DNA of 64,000 nucleotides from Pseudarcicella hirudinis (GCF_900115665.1 NZ_FOXH01000008.1:1-64000); one strand, 5' to 3'; positions 1-8,076 are shown, counted from the stretch's first letter. Notes: a model not told the origin generated them from the sequence alone. A program made the numbers and translations.

Positions 1-921
1 ACTTAATATACTTCCTGCCATCTTAGCCGGGGTGAATCTGTGTGTAACTTTAAACTGATTTTGATACCTCTGTCTGTCTCCTGCTCTTTTATTCCAGGTT
101 CCAATTTTATTTTCCCATCTTGACAAATAAGCAAGTATAGTTCTGTCATCCAGTGAAGGGAAGTTATGACGGTCATAAACCTCACCAGTTTCATTATTGA
201 TTACTTCAAGTTGTCCAACCCAGAAACGCATATACTCATTAAATACCATTTTTGCGGTCGGTTTAACAAGTCTGCCAGCGAAAAGATTATTCAATAACTC
301 AATCACATCAGCAGTTACCTTTACAGCGTTTTTATTCTCATGCTTCCGGCTTATTAAAGACTCTAAACCTTCTGTATCAAATTTTCGTAGAGCTTCCAGG
401 AAACGACGTTCATTCGCAGGTAAAGTATGCTCATATCCATACTTCATTTGCTGAACCTTTTTAAAATACATTGCATCTTTCCAAATTGTTGTTGGTATTC
501 CTCTCAAACTTCCTCTCTTAGAGAGTCTCTCAGTCGTACGAGCTGTTTTTAACATACCTGCTGCTTTGAGTGTACATGCGTTAACCGTGTATTCCTTGAC
601 GTGCTTGCTTTCCAAGCCTTTACCACTTTCAAAGTGGTATGACAGATAAAAGTCTTCAACATCTTTCGAAAATCTGTAAAACTTATCCATCCAGTCAATC
701 ACCTTACGAGGGTCTCCAAGTTTTTCTTTAATATCAATTGATAATGAATCAAAATCTATTAAGAGTTCTCGGCCATTACCGCCTGACTGAAGTTTCTTAA
801 TACCTAAAGTTGAGTCTTTATGCCTTTGTATATTTTTTTTCAAATGTTCATAGCTATTGAAAAATGTCGGCACTAATTCATCAACTTTTACAGCGATTTT
901 ATCTTTCCATTCGATTGGCAT
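1..921 (-). CDS. Mu-like DDE transposase, N-terminal part (runs off window start)
   Basis: An open frame of 307 codons runs without a stop from an ATG at 921-919 to base 1, so the C-terminus lies outside the window. The visible part looks like the N-terminal half of the large integrase-core transposases of Bacteroidota transposable phages: a winged-helix-like start, a central HTLPANERR segment, an ESLISRKHENKN segment with KVT after it, and TGEVYDRHNF further on. The DDE catalytic residues should lie beyond the edge and cannot be checked. It overlaps the upstream HTH gene by 34 bp, which suggests one early transcript. With the divergent S24 repressor this is the Mu order repressor / ner / A. 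Assignment rests on remembered family motifs. A non-phage transposon of the same transposase family is the alternative. Confidence 0.75.
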   Translation of the reverse strand, partial: MPIEWKDKIAVKVDELVPTFFNSYEHLKKNIQRHKDSTLGIKKLQSGGNGRELLIDFDSLSIDIKEKLGDPRKVIDWMDKFYRFSKDVEDFYLSYHFESGKGLESKHVKEYTVNACTLKAAGMLKTARTTERLSKRGSLRGIPTTIWKDAMYFKKVQQMKYGYEHTLPANERRFLEALRKFDTEGLESLISRKHENKNAVKVTADVIELLNNLFAGRLVKPTAKMVFNEYMRFWVGQLEVINNETGEVYDRHNFPSLDDRTILAYLSRWENKIGTWNKRAGDRQRYQNQFKVTHRFTPAKMAGSILS

Positions 922-1160
922 ACTACTTTGTCTATTGATTGAATAATATGACTTTTTCTCTTTTCAATCATTTTCTTTATTGTTCCACTTATTAAATCAC
1001 TTTGAGCCGTGCCTTGAAAAACTCTATATACAGACCTAGAATTTACCTTTAAAATAGTTGCTATTTCTTTCAAGTCACCTTTTTTCAAAAACTCCTTTCC
1101 TTCGAAAATTTCTGATTCTGTTTCAATGCTCTCAATTTCTTCCATTTTTAAATGTTGCAT
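888..1160 (-). CDS. small HTH DNA-binding protein in the Ner position of a Mu-like phage
   Basis: The product has 90 residues. The middle (about residues 28-50, with KKGDLKEIATILKVNSRSVY) reads as a helix-turn-helix: a short acidic/basic helix, a turn, and a recognition helix rich in S, R and V. It lies between the divergent repressor and the transposase, as ner does in Mu, and its end overlaps the transposase start by 34 bp. The likely role is control of early phage transcription. A second start at residue 6 (MEEIE) is possible. The HTH and position support the call; the specific Ner role is inference. Confidence 0.55.
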   Translation of the reverse strand: MQHLKMEEIESIETESEIFEGKEFLKKGDLKEIATILKVNSRSVYRVFQGTAQSDLISGTIKKMIEKRKSHIIQSIDKVVCQSNGKIKSL

Positions 1161-1268
1161 TTTTGTTTATTTTTGTAGTAGTATTGTTTACTTGTATGCA
1201 ATATTATAAGATATATTCTAATTACACAAATAAAAGATAAGATATTTTTTAAGATATTTTCTAAAATC
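1161..1268. promoter_or_regulatory. divergent early/repressor control region with TAAGATAT repeats
   Basis: This 108-bp AT-rich gap separates the leftward HTH/transposase genes from the rightward repressor. It carries TAAGATATTTT at 1238-1248 and again at 1250-1260 (12 bp apart), and a related TAAGATATATT at 1207-1217. Direct repeats in a repressor/early-gene gap fit operator sites for the repressor or the small HTH protein. The function is inferred from position only. Confidence 0.4.
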
Positions 1269-2087
1269 ATGGATTCCCCCCTACAAAGAATAAAGCAATA
1301 CATTGATTACAAAGGAGTTACAGTAGCTCAGCTGGAAAGATCAATAGGTATGTCAAATGGTTCATTTGCCAGCCAATTAAAGAATAATAAATCTATTGGC
1401 TCAGATAAAATAGAAAATATCTTAAGATTTTTTCCAGACTTAAACCCCGCATGGGTATTTCTTGGAACAGGAGAAATGACAAATTCTACACATGAAACCT
1501 CACAATTAGAAAAAAAACAACTACCGGATAATAAGTTTTTCAATGCTGAATCAATTGGTATTTTAAAAGATACCTCAGATGATTCTTATGTTTCTAAAAA
1601 TGGAATGATCTTTTTTGAAATTGGAAATGGAAAGCTTCAGATGTTAATGCCATTAGTGGAATCTTACGCTTATGCAGGTTACTTACAGGGGTTCAATGAA
1701 GTTGAGTATTTAGATGAATTACCCAAGTTTTCTATTATAGTTGATAAATATTATAAAGGTATCTACAGAGCATTCCAAGTTAGAGGAGAATCAATGTTTG
1801 ATGGAACTATACAGTCAATATGCTCAGGAGAGGTTGCAGTAGGAAGACATATAAGTAAGGATTACTGGAAGTCTAAGTTTCATTTACATCAATGGGAAGA
1901 CTACATAATAGTTCACAATGAAGGCATTATTATAAAAAGGATAATACGCCATGATGTTGAAAATGGAATTATCGTTTGCCATTCTTTAAATCCAGATAAA
2001 GACATTTATCCTGATGTTGAAATAAATCTATCTGATTGCTTAGAAATATATAATGTAATTCAAACAACTAGGACTAGACAATTTTAG
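1269..2087 (+). CDS. phage repressor: HTH plus S24/LexA-like C-terminal domain
   Basis: The product has 272 residues. Residues 1-70 form an Xre-like HTH (VTVAQLERSIGMSNGSFASQ, then a WVFLGTGEM segment typical of this repressor group). The C-terminal half has the S24 fold signature: FQVRGESMFDG around the usual catalytic serine, and a later IIVHNEGIIIKRI segment where the general-base lysine would sit. It probably keeps the transposable prophage silent and may respond to stress by self-cleavage or by ligand binding, as LexA/CI-type proteins do. It is transcribed away from the transposase. I am confident of the family and less sure that it is cleavable. Confidence 0.85.
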   Translation: MDSPLQRIKQYIDYKGVTVAQLERSIGMSNGSFASQLKNNKSIGSDKIENILRFFPDLNPAWVFLGTGEMTNSTHETSQLEKKQLPDNKFFNAESIGILKDTSDDSYVSKNGMIFFEIGNGKLQMLMPLVESYAYAGYLQGFNEVEYLDELPKFSIIVDKYYKGIYRAFQVRGESMFDGTIQSICSGEVAVGRHISKDYWKSKFHLHQWEDYIIVHNEGIIIKRIIRHDVENGIIVCHSLNPDKDIYPDVEINLSDCLEIYNVIQTTRTRQF

Positions 2088-2183
2088 TACTAATTGTAAT
2101 CATTTTTAAGCACACACACATTTATTTTCAAATATTATCCTGATAAAAACGATATAAGTAACTAATAAATAACATATTACATT

Positions 2184-2226
2184 TATGTTCCACGATTTTT
2201 TAATGTTTTTAGTGGTATGTTCCACG
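2184..2226 (+). repeat. paired direct repeat TATGTTCCACG, 32 bp apart
   Basis: TATGTTCCACG occurs at 2184-2194 and 2216-2226, each followed by an A/T-rich run with TTTTTT. The 32-bp distance is close to three helical turns, so a dimeric protein could bind both on one DNA face. They lie inside the presumed phage, downstream of the repressor gene, and could be operator or enhancer-type sites. Confidence 0.4.
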
Positions 2227-2430
2227 CATTTTTTGTGTATTTTTGATAGTTTTTAAGCACTCTATTATACATTTGGTTACATATTTTTACACAGTTTTGT
2301 CCCTCCAACTGTCCCCCCAACTCATAAAAACCTATGTAAATCGGTCAAAAACATACTTTTTTCATGCTTGTACTGCTCGAATAAAACGCTTTAAAAATGA
2401 GGCATATAAACACTCATTTTAACAAATGAA

Positions 2431-2475
2431 AAACGCCTTAAAATAGCCGTTTCCGGTTCATTTAAGGCGTTTTTT
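2431..2475. terminator. bidirectional Rho-independent terminator
   Basis: AAACGCCTTAAA at 2431-2442 pairs perfectly with TTTAAGGCGTTT at 2461-2472, with an 18-nt loop. A T run follows on the plus strand and an A run precedes the stem, so it can act in both directions. It would stop repressor transcription and insulate the phage from host transcription. Confidence 0.8.
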
Positions 2476-2530
2476 GCTTGTTATTACTACAGTATATATA
2501 CTATCTATTTATATCCTTTTAAAAGCCGTT

Positions 2531-2680
2531 AACGTTTATGTACATACTACGTAGTATCTTGTATTTGTGTACATTTCGTTTTAATTAACACCAATAAGAA
2601 AATTTTAGGCTAATTTATTGTATTTCAGTTCTTTAAATCTGCAAAATTAGACAAATTATACTCTATGTTTATGTACTTAT
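2531..2680 (-). other. Mu-like end: three transposase-binding-like sites
   Basis: On the plus strand GTTTATGTAC occurs at 2534-2543 and 2667-2676, and the related TTTGTGTAC at 2564-2572. Using the shared TGTAC as anchor, the sites are 104 bp apart (outer to middle) and 29 bp apart (middle to inner). Phage Mu has L1, L2 and L3 spaced about 105 and 40 bp at its left end, next to the repressor gene, as here. The exact terminal bases are not resolved; no clear CA-ending boundary is visible just beyond 2680. Confidence 0.45.
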
Positions 2681-2882
2681 TGTTTTACCGCCTATATATG
2701 ATTGAAGAATCATTACTTTTCCTGTTAACTTTTATCGCCACAGACCGAATGTACAAAATCCATCGGTTCCTGAGATTCAGATTAAAAATAATAGGTTTTT
2801 CCTTTAAACTTATTACCATTTGTCTATTCCAATAGTGCAATAATCTTTAACACTTTCTCACATCATTTAAAGCATATCTGTC

Positions 2883-3809
2883 TTGAAAAAGCTATTAGCC
2901 ATCTCACTCTTTTTCTTATGCATAGCCTGCAAAAAAGATACTTCATCCGACAAAAGCAGTAATACTTTACAGTTTCTGGTCTTAGGAGACTGGGGAAGAA
3001 ACGGCACGCAAAATCAACAGGAAGTTGCCAATCAGATGAATCTTACTGCCCTGAGTGAAAACACAGAATTTGTTATTTCTACGGGCGACAACTTTTATGA
3101 GACAGGCATACAAAGTACCAGCGATCCTCAGTGGAAAACTTCTTTTGAAGATGTTTATGCCGGAAAGGGTCTGCAAAAAGACTGGTTTGTGGTACTTGGG
3201 AACCATGATTATCAGGGTAATCCCGGTGCACAGGTTTTATATTCTCAGAAAAGCACCCGATGGAAAATGCCTGCCAGGTATTTCACTGTTGTTAAACCTA
3301 TAGACGGAACAACTGCTGTAAGGTTTGTATTCATCGACTCCAACCCTTTTGTCAATGAATACCTTCAAAAATCAAGTCTGTATGCAGATATTCTTCAGCA
3401 AAACACTAAAAAACAATTGGCATGGATTGACAGTGTACTGACAAACAGCAAGGAAAAATGGAAAATTGTAGTAGGTCATCATCCGATTTATTCCGGAGGA
3501 TATGGCCACGGTAATCAGGATGAACTAATTGCGCAATTGAAACCTATTCTGGAAAAAAATCATGTTCAGATGTATTTCTGCGGACATAGCCACAGTTCAC
3601 AGTACTTAAAAGTCCCGGGCAGCCTGGTAGATTATGTGGTGGCCGGAGCAGGTTCTTCCACACAGGAATTTGTGCAACCTCAAACTTCAGTACTTTTTGG
3701 CACAATTGCCCCAAGCTTTACACTGGTAAGCATTTCTTCCGACAGCCTGAAAACGAGCTTTATTGATACGACAGGTCATGTACTTTTTAAAAACCGCAGA
3801 AGCTATTAA
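2883..3809 (+). CDS. secreted purple acid phosphatase-like metallophosphoesterase (lipoprotein)
   Basis: The product has 308 residues and starts at TTG; the MKK start with a lipobox ending at Cys16 (LCIAC) supports it. It hydrolyses phosphate esters at the cell envelope, if it acts like its family. The two-metal motifs appear in order: GDWG, TGDNFYETG, GNHDY, GHHPIY and GHSHS. The size and the GDNFY motif match the tartrate-resistant/type 5 acid phosphatase group. It is a paralogue of the gene at 13852, with which it shares every motif. It lies 69 bp before the DUF2279 gene on the same strand. It is the first host gene next to the prophage, so its promoter region may have been split by the insertion. 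Confidence 0.85.
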   Translation: MKKLLAISLFFLCIACKKDTSSDKSSNTLQFLVLGDWGRNGTQNQQEVANQMNLTALSENTEFVISTGDNFYETGIQSTSDPQWKTSFEDVYAGKGLQKDWFVVLGNHDYQGNPGAQVLYSQKSTRWKMPARYFTVVKPIDGTTAVRFVFIDSNPFVNEYLQKSSLYADILQQNTKKQLAWIDSVLTNSKEKWKIVVGHHPIYSGGYGHGNQDELIAQLKPILEKNHVQMYFCGHSHSSQYLKVPGSLVDYVVAGAGSSTQEFVQPQTSVLFGTIAPSFTLVSISSDSLKTSFIDTTGHVLFKNRRSY

Positions 3810-3878
3810 AATTTCCGGCAAAAACTTCGTTTCATAGTTCCGGAATTTAAAAACCAGATAACTTATACCCTCTTTAAA

Positions 3879-4814
3879 ATGAAATTATACATTTCCGGAA
3901 AACCTTACAGACATAAATCTGCTTTCAGGGTTCTGCTTATATTTATTGCCTATTTAGTCAGTTTAACCCCCACAAGTGCTTTTTCTGAAATTGACAGCCT
4001 TTCTCATCCGGACAAAAAACGCCTGAAAACTTTGATAATTTCTGAAACTGCCGGGTATGCCGCTACATTAACAGGGCTTAGTGCCGCATGGTACAGCGAA
4101 AAAGCAAGCGGATTCAGGTTTTTTAACGATAATAACGAATGGCTTCAGATTGATAAACTAGGGCATTTTTATACAGATTATAATCTATGCCGGGTAAATC
4201 AGAGAGCATTTCTCTGGACAGGCCTGGATCATAAAAAGGCTACTTTATATGCAGGATTGTCAGGGCTTTTATTTATGACTACAATTGAAGTGCTTGATGG
4301 CACACAACCTGAATATGGTTTTTCCTGGGGAGATATGACTGCTAATATTCTGGGTCCCGGTATGTTTGTAGGGCAGGAAATACTCTGGGGAGAAAGTCGT
4401 ATTCAGCCTAAATGGTCGTTTCATCCAACGGAATATGCCGCTTTATCACCCAATCAGCTAGGGAGATCATGGAATGAACAATGGCTTAAGGATTACAACG
4501 GGCAGACTTACTGGTTTTCAGCCAACATTGCCAAATTCCTCAGAAAAGATACGGGATTTCCCAAATGGCTTAATGTAGCGGTAGGTTATGGTATTCAAAA
4601 CATGGTCGATGCGGATCCGGCCAAAAGTATTGCCAGAGGTTATACGCCTTATCGTCAGTATTATCTGGCATTAGACCTTAATCTTCAGCATTTTAAAACC
4701 AGATCCAGGTTACTGAACACACTGCTTTTTCTGGCAGATCAGATTAAAATCCCGGCCCCGACCCTTGAATATAATTCAAAATCAGGCTTTTCTTTTCATT
4801 CTTTATATTTTTAA
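3879..4814 (+). CDS. DUF2279 family envelope protein
   Basis: The product has 311 residues. An N-terminal hydrophobic stretch (about 18-38) is a likely signal peptide. The DKLGHFYTDY segment near residue 92 and the GFSWGDMTANILGPG segment near residue 148 match my recollection of DUF2279, predicted envelope proteins of unknown function in Bacteroidota. Several hydrophobic stretches could be membrane segments or buried helices. It sits 69 bp after the acid phosphatase and 84 bp before the PepSY-like gene, so cotranscription is possible. No enzymatic role is claimed. Confidence 0.65.
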   Translation: MKLYISGKPYRHKSAFRVLLIFIAYLVSLTPTSAFSEIDSLSHPDKKRLKTLIISETAGYAATLTGLSAAWYSEKASGFRFFNDNNEWLQIDKLGHFYTDYNLCRVNQRAFLWTGLDHKKATLYAGLSGLLFMTTIEVLDGTQPEYGFSWGDMTANILGPGMFVGQEILWGESRIQPKWSFHPTEYAALSPNQLGRSWNEQWLKDYNGQTYWFSANIAKFLRKDTGFPKWLNVAVGYGIQNMVDADPAKSIARGYTPYRQYYLALDLNLQHFKTRSRLLNTLLFLADQIKIPAPTLEYNSKSGFSFHSLYF

Positions 4815-4898
4815 ACTACACGGTCTGAAACTACAGATTTTCAACAGATTCATTTTCTACTTTTGAATCAACTTACACGATTCTTAATAAACAGAAAC

Positions 4899-5309
4899 AT
4901 GAAAAAAACAATTTTGCTTGGAATAATGGGGCTTTCAGCCCTTACAGGCTTCTCACAAACCAAAGAAATTCCTGAAGCTGTTAAAGCTAAAATCACACAG
5001 ACTTACCCAAAAGCGGAGAAAGTAAAATTTGAAAAGGAAAAGGGAAATTTTGAAGCGGGTTTTAAGAACGAAGGTAAAGAAATGTCTGTCGTACTGGACG
5101 CCAAAGGTAATATTCTGGAAACAGAAACGGACATAAACTTCTCCGGATTACCTAAGGAAGCAAAGCAATATATTGCCGAACACTTTAAAGGCAAAAAAAT
5201 CAAAGAAACTGCTGAAATAACTGATGCACAGGGAAAGAAAAAATTTGAGGTTGAAATTGGTGGAAAAGATTATCTTTTTGATGAATCAGGTAAACTTTTA
5301 AAGAATTAA
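4899..5309 (+). CDS. secreted PepSY-like protein
   Basis: I start at the ATG at 4899, because it gives a clean signal peptide (MKKTILLGIMGLSALTGFSQ); an upstream TTG frame only adds a non-signal leader. The 136-residue product has a repeated pattern of an amphipathic helix and strands (IPEAVKAKITQTYPKAEKVKFE, later LPKEAKQYIAEHF), typical of the small periplasmic PepSY-like proteins once labelled beta-lactamase-inhibitor-like. These are thought to bind ligands or metals or to modulate envelope proteins; the role is not established. A hairpin follows, and the next gene (TauE-like) carries a tail of similar character. Confidence 0.7.
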   Translation: MKKTILLGIMGLSALTGFSQTKEIPEAVKAKITQTYPKAEKVKFEKEKGNFEAGFKNEGKEMSVVLDAKGNILETETDINFSGLPKEAKQYIAEHFKGKKIKETAEITDAQGKKKFEVEIGGKDYLFDESGKLLKN

Positions 5310-5324
5310 TCGAAATACAACTTA

Positions 5325-5353
5325 ATAAGCCCTGCTTCAGAAACTGGGCTTAT
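5325..5353 (+). terminator. hairpin after the PepSY-like gene
   Basis: ATAAGCCC at 5325-5332 pairs perfectly with GGGCTTAT at 5346-5353, with a 13-nt loop. The tract after it (GATTCCTCTTTT) is only partly T-rich, so termination may be incomplete. Confidence 0.5.
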
Positions 5354-5441
5354 GATTCCTCTTTTCTGATAAGTCTGGCGGTATAAATCCACAAACCAGC
5401 TTTATTCACTAACTCAATCTGCTTTTCTGAGTAGTAAATTT

Positions 5442-6470
5442 ATGTTATCATCCTTCATTATTTTGTTCATTTGCGCACTCCTCGCCTTTTCTTTAAGTGC
5501 AGTTTGCGGTGGCGGTGCAGGGTTAATCTTAATGCCTGTTCTGGGAGCTTTTTTACCGGTAACCTATGTTCCTGTAGCACTTTCAATCGGAACTTTCTCA
5601 AGCTCATTCTCAAGAATCATTGTTTTTTACTCAAAGATTCGCTGGGATATTGTACGATGGTTTGTTCCTGCGGCTTTACCTGCCGTGTGGTTAGGCGCAT
5701 GGCTGCTTAGTTACGTCAATCCGATGTACATTCAGTTATTGATGGGATTGTTTTTAGTCATCAATCTGCCTCAGATCTTTAAAACGCCTAAACCTGACAC
5801 TAACAGCAAATTTTTACCTGCCTGGGTGCTTCTGTTTATTGGTTTTCTTACGGGCTTTGTTTCAGGATTAACCGGGGCCGTTGGCTTATTGTTCAACAGA
5901 TTTTATTTCAGATATGGGCTCAGCAAGGAAGAAATTGTAGCAACCCGCTCGGCAAATGAGATAATTCTCCATCTCATAAAACTTTGTCTTTATGCTTCAT
6001 TCGGCATAATTACGGCTAAAGTAATAAGTCTGGGAATAGCAGTGGCAGTGGCAGCTATTATCTCCTCTTTCTGCATGAAATGGATACTACCCCGTTTAAG
6101 CGAATCTGTTTTCAGGAAAGTTGGTTATACAGCGATGGTTCTGTCCGGTTTTTTCATGCTGGCAGAATCCGGAAACCGAATCAGCAATGCTAAAAATATC
6201 AACCTGAGTTTCACCCCCGTTTCTGATGGCCTTGAAACCAGAATGCAATGGAAATCTATGAATATTGCCTTTGAATTTACATATGATGAAGGCTTTGAAT
6301 ACGAACAAATTATCCCGTTTTCAGATTTGCCTGTTCAGAAACAGTCTTTTGTCCGGCAATTCAGTAAAGACGCCGATCATGTGGTAATCGAAGAAGTCTT
6401 TGGAAGAGACCAACATTTTTATGAATTGTATGTAACCAGAAAAGGGGCTATCAAAAAATTTGATTTCTGA
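5442..6470 (+). CDS. TauE/SafE-type permease with a soluble C-terminal extension
   Basis: The product has 342 residues. About residues 1-240 contain seven to eight hydrophobic segments with the glycine-rich repeats of the TauE/SafE (sulfite exporter) family: SAVCGGGAGLILMP near the N-terminus and GFVSGLTGAVGLLFNR in the middle. These inner-membrane carriers move small sulfur or organic anions; the substrate here is unknown. Residues about 245-342 are hydrophilic and not typical of the family. They contain SDLPVQKQSFVRQFSKDADHV and ELYVTRKGAIKKFDF, which resemble the helix-plus-strands pattern of PepSY-like domains such as the preceding gene. The stop lies 3 bp from the stop of a convergent gene. 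Confidence 0.75.
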   Translation: MLSSFIILFICALLAFSLSAVCGGGAGLILMPVLGAFLPVTYVPVALSIGTFSSSFSRIIVFYSKIRWDIVRWFVPAALPAVWLGAWLLSYVNPMYIQLLMGLFLVINLPQIFKTPKPDTNSKFLPAWVLLFIGFLTGFVSGLTGAVGLLFNRFYFRYGLSKEEIVATRSANEIILHLIKLCLYASFGIITAKVISLGIAVAVAAIISSFCMKWILPRLSESVFRKVGYTAMVLSGFFMLAESGNRISNAKNINLSFTPVSDGLETRMQWKSMNIAFEFTYDEGFEYEQIIPFSDLPVQKQSFVRQFSKDADHVVIEEVFGRDQHFYELYVTRKGAIKKFDF

Positions 6471-6473
6471 TTA

Positions 6474-7034
6474 TTAAAGGCTGGAAATAATACTCTTAGC
6501 AACCTTGATCATCGCATCCGGAGAAGTCTTACTCGTCAGCCTGTTTACTTTAAATCTGAGCATTTTATTGCCCTTTCTAGCCAGAATAAGGTAAAAGTTT
6601 AGGGAGTCTGTATGTGAAAATGACTCGCATCCGGTCACTTGAAGAATGTCTAAACTGGCCCCTCTGAGATTTTGTGTAAGAATATCTGTAAACACTTTCC
6701 GGGCTGAAGATTCGTCCTTATATTTTTCAAACATATAGTACAACTTACCTGTTTTCCTGGTTTTAGCGTCTTCTGAAATGGCGGTATAGGTGCATTTGCA
6801 CTGGAGAATTGTCTCTTTCATAGTTGAAGACTTTTCAGATAACCGGGCTGACTGACCGAGAATACTTTCAGCTTCAGACTGAGTAATGCAGGATTGCGGA
6901 ATACTGTCAGAATGAACAAATGGTTCTTTTTGAAAATCATAAGCAATACCTAAGCGCTGTTTTTCAAATGAATGTTTTGGAGACCCGGAAAAGATAAATA
7001 ACAAGACTGCCGGAATAAGAATAAGATTTCTCAT
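6474..7034 (-). CDS. secreted hypothetical protein
   Basis: I start at the ATG at 7034, because MRNLILIPAVLLFIFSG is a likely signal sequence; a longer frame begins at 7079. The mature part has three to four cysteines (CITQ, CKCT, GCESF) and a segment ITQSEAESILGQ that occurs in several secreted proteins of unknown function, where it opens a compact alpha/beta domain. I do not recognise the family with certainty. It converges on the TauE-like gene with 3 bp between stops and may simply be cell-envelope associated. Confidence 0.55.
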   Translation of the reverse strand: MRNLILIPAVLLFIFSGSPKHSFEKQRLGIAYDFQKEPFVHSDSIPQSCITQSEAESILGQSARLSEKSSTMKETILQCKCTYTAISEDAKTRKTGKLYYMFEKYKDESSARKVFTDILTQNLRGASLDILQVTGCESFSHTDSLNFYLILARKGNKMLRFKVNRLTSKTSPDAMIKVAKSIISSL

Positions 7035-7400
7035 GGGCTGGATGGTTGCAGTCTTTCCGCTGCCGGGATTAAAATACATTGTTATTCAAAACATCTCCTT
7101 TTTATTCCAAAAACCGCCATAACATTTTCACATAATAGGCTATTAAGTTACATAAATTTCAGCTATAAATCCGGAAGGGTTTACTAAAAACATTCGAAAC
7201 TAATTATCATTTGGTAACATACTGTTAATATACACATAATCTCCTTATCCTTTCCGATCCCCTACTTTTGTCAGTTATAATCTATTCAGGAATCATCATT
7301 TCACAGTTCTGTTACCTTCAGGAATTTTACGCTCATAAACAAGGGATACGCATGGGTACTTCCCTGAGGGCTTATAACCTCATTTATAACATTTAAAAAA
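7035..7400. promoter_or_regulatory. divergent intergenic region upstream of the two-component system
   Basis: This 366-bp gap lies between a leftward hypothetical and the rightward response regulator. TTTGGTAACA at 7210-7219 is followed by TGTTAA at 7223-7228; the same 10-bp element, inverted, occurs upstream of the TonB receptor at 9403-9412. TACTTTTG at 7263-7270 fits the Bacteroidota -7 consensus TAnnTTTG, but I see no TTTG at the usual -33 distance. Another TGTTACC lies near 7308. Confidence 0.4.
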
Positions 7401-8075
7401 ATGAAAGTATTAATTGTAGAAGACGAAAAAGAACTCTCAAAAAGCATTGTTAACTATCTTAAACAAGAGCAATTTGTCTGTGAAACTGCTGAATGCTACG
7501 CAGAAGCACAGGACAAAATAATTTGTTATGACTACGATTGTGTTTTACTGGATATTTCTTTACCTGACGGAAACGGTTTTAATCTTCTGGAATTACTGAA
7601 AAGTCAGAAAAAGAATGATGGTGTAATTATCATCTCCGCCAAAAATTCTATTGATGACAAAATTAAAGGGCTGACATTAGGCGCGGATGATTATCTTTCA
7701 AAACCATTCCATTTAGCTGAATTAAGTGCCAGAATTAAGGCGATAATCCGCAGAAAAAGCTTTGAAGGAAATAATCAGGTTGTAATCGGTCAGCTGGTGA
7801 TTGACCTCAATCAGAAAACCGCCAGCTGGGGACAGGATTTGCTGGAATTTACCAGAAAAGAACTTGAACTTTTATTATTTCTTCTCTCAAATAAAGAGAA
7901 AGTTGTTTCAAAAAAAGCTATTGCGGAACATCTTTCAGGAGATAATGCAGATTTATTTCCCAATTTTGATTTTATCTATGCGCATATCAAGAATCTGAAG
8001 AAAAAAATGGCAGAAGCCGGATGCCCCGATTATATACAGTCTGTTTATGGATTAGGTTATAAATTTGTTTATTGA
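7401..8075 (+). CDS. OmpR-type response regulator
   Basis: The product has 224 residues. The receiver domain (1-120) has the acidic pair in VEDEKE, phospho-acceptor Asp51 (LLDISLPDGNG), Ser79 and Lys101 (KPF). The C-terminal winged helix (about 130-224) ends with IQSVYGLGYKFVY, the usual OmpR hairpin. It probably binds direct repeats and activates or represses nearby genes on phosphorylation by the kinase encoded 1 bp downstream. The TonB receptor/phosphatase genes that follow are the natural candidate target. The particular signal is unknown; phosphate limitation is an inference from the neighbours. Confidence 0.93.
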   Translation: MKVLIVEDEKELSKSIVNYLKQEQFVCETAECYAEAQDKIICYDYDCVLLDISLPDGNGFNLLELLKSQKKNDGVIIISAKNSIDDKIKGLTLGADDYLSKPFHLAELSARIKAIIRRKSFEGNNQVVIGQLVIDLNQKTASWGQDLLEFTRKELELLLFLLSNKEKVVSKKAIAEHLSGDNADLFPNFDFIYAHIKNLKKKMAEAGCPDYIQSVYGLGYKFVY

Positions 8076-8076
8076 G

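Larger units (their letters stand above)
2088..2882. other. 795-bp gene-free region containing the phage end and host junction
   Basis: No credible gene is seen between the repressor and the first host gene. The region is AT-rich and holds paired TATGTTCCACG repeats (2184-2226), a strong hairpin terminator (2431-2475), three TGTAC-type sites (2531-2680) and a 14-bp perfect palindrome, ATACTACGTAGTAT, at 2544-2557. The phage/host junction is probably near 2680-2750 but cannot be fixed without the other phage end or an empty site. The remaining roughly 150-200 bp would be host sequence upstream of the phosphatase gene. Confidence 0.45.

Noticed and set aside
3-194. 63-codon minus-strand frame at the window start
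   Set aside because: It is a shadow of the transposase, which reads through in another frame from 921 to 1 with family motifs.
1058-1240. 60-codon plus-strand frame opposite the small HTH gene
   Set aside because: It is antisense to the HTH gene, hydrophobic by base composition only, and crosses the operator region.
2300-2425. Short plus-strand frame ending before the terminator, resembling a small basic peptide
   Set aside because: No ATG with a plausible ribosome site, no family pattern, and stops interrupt it just upstream.
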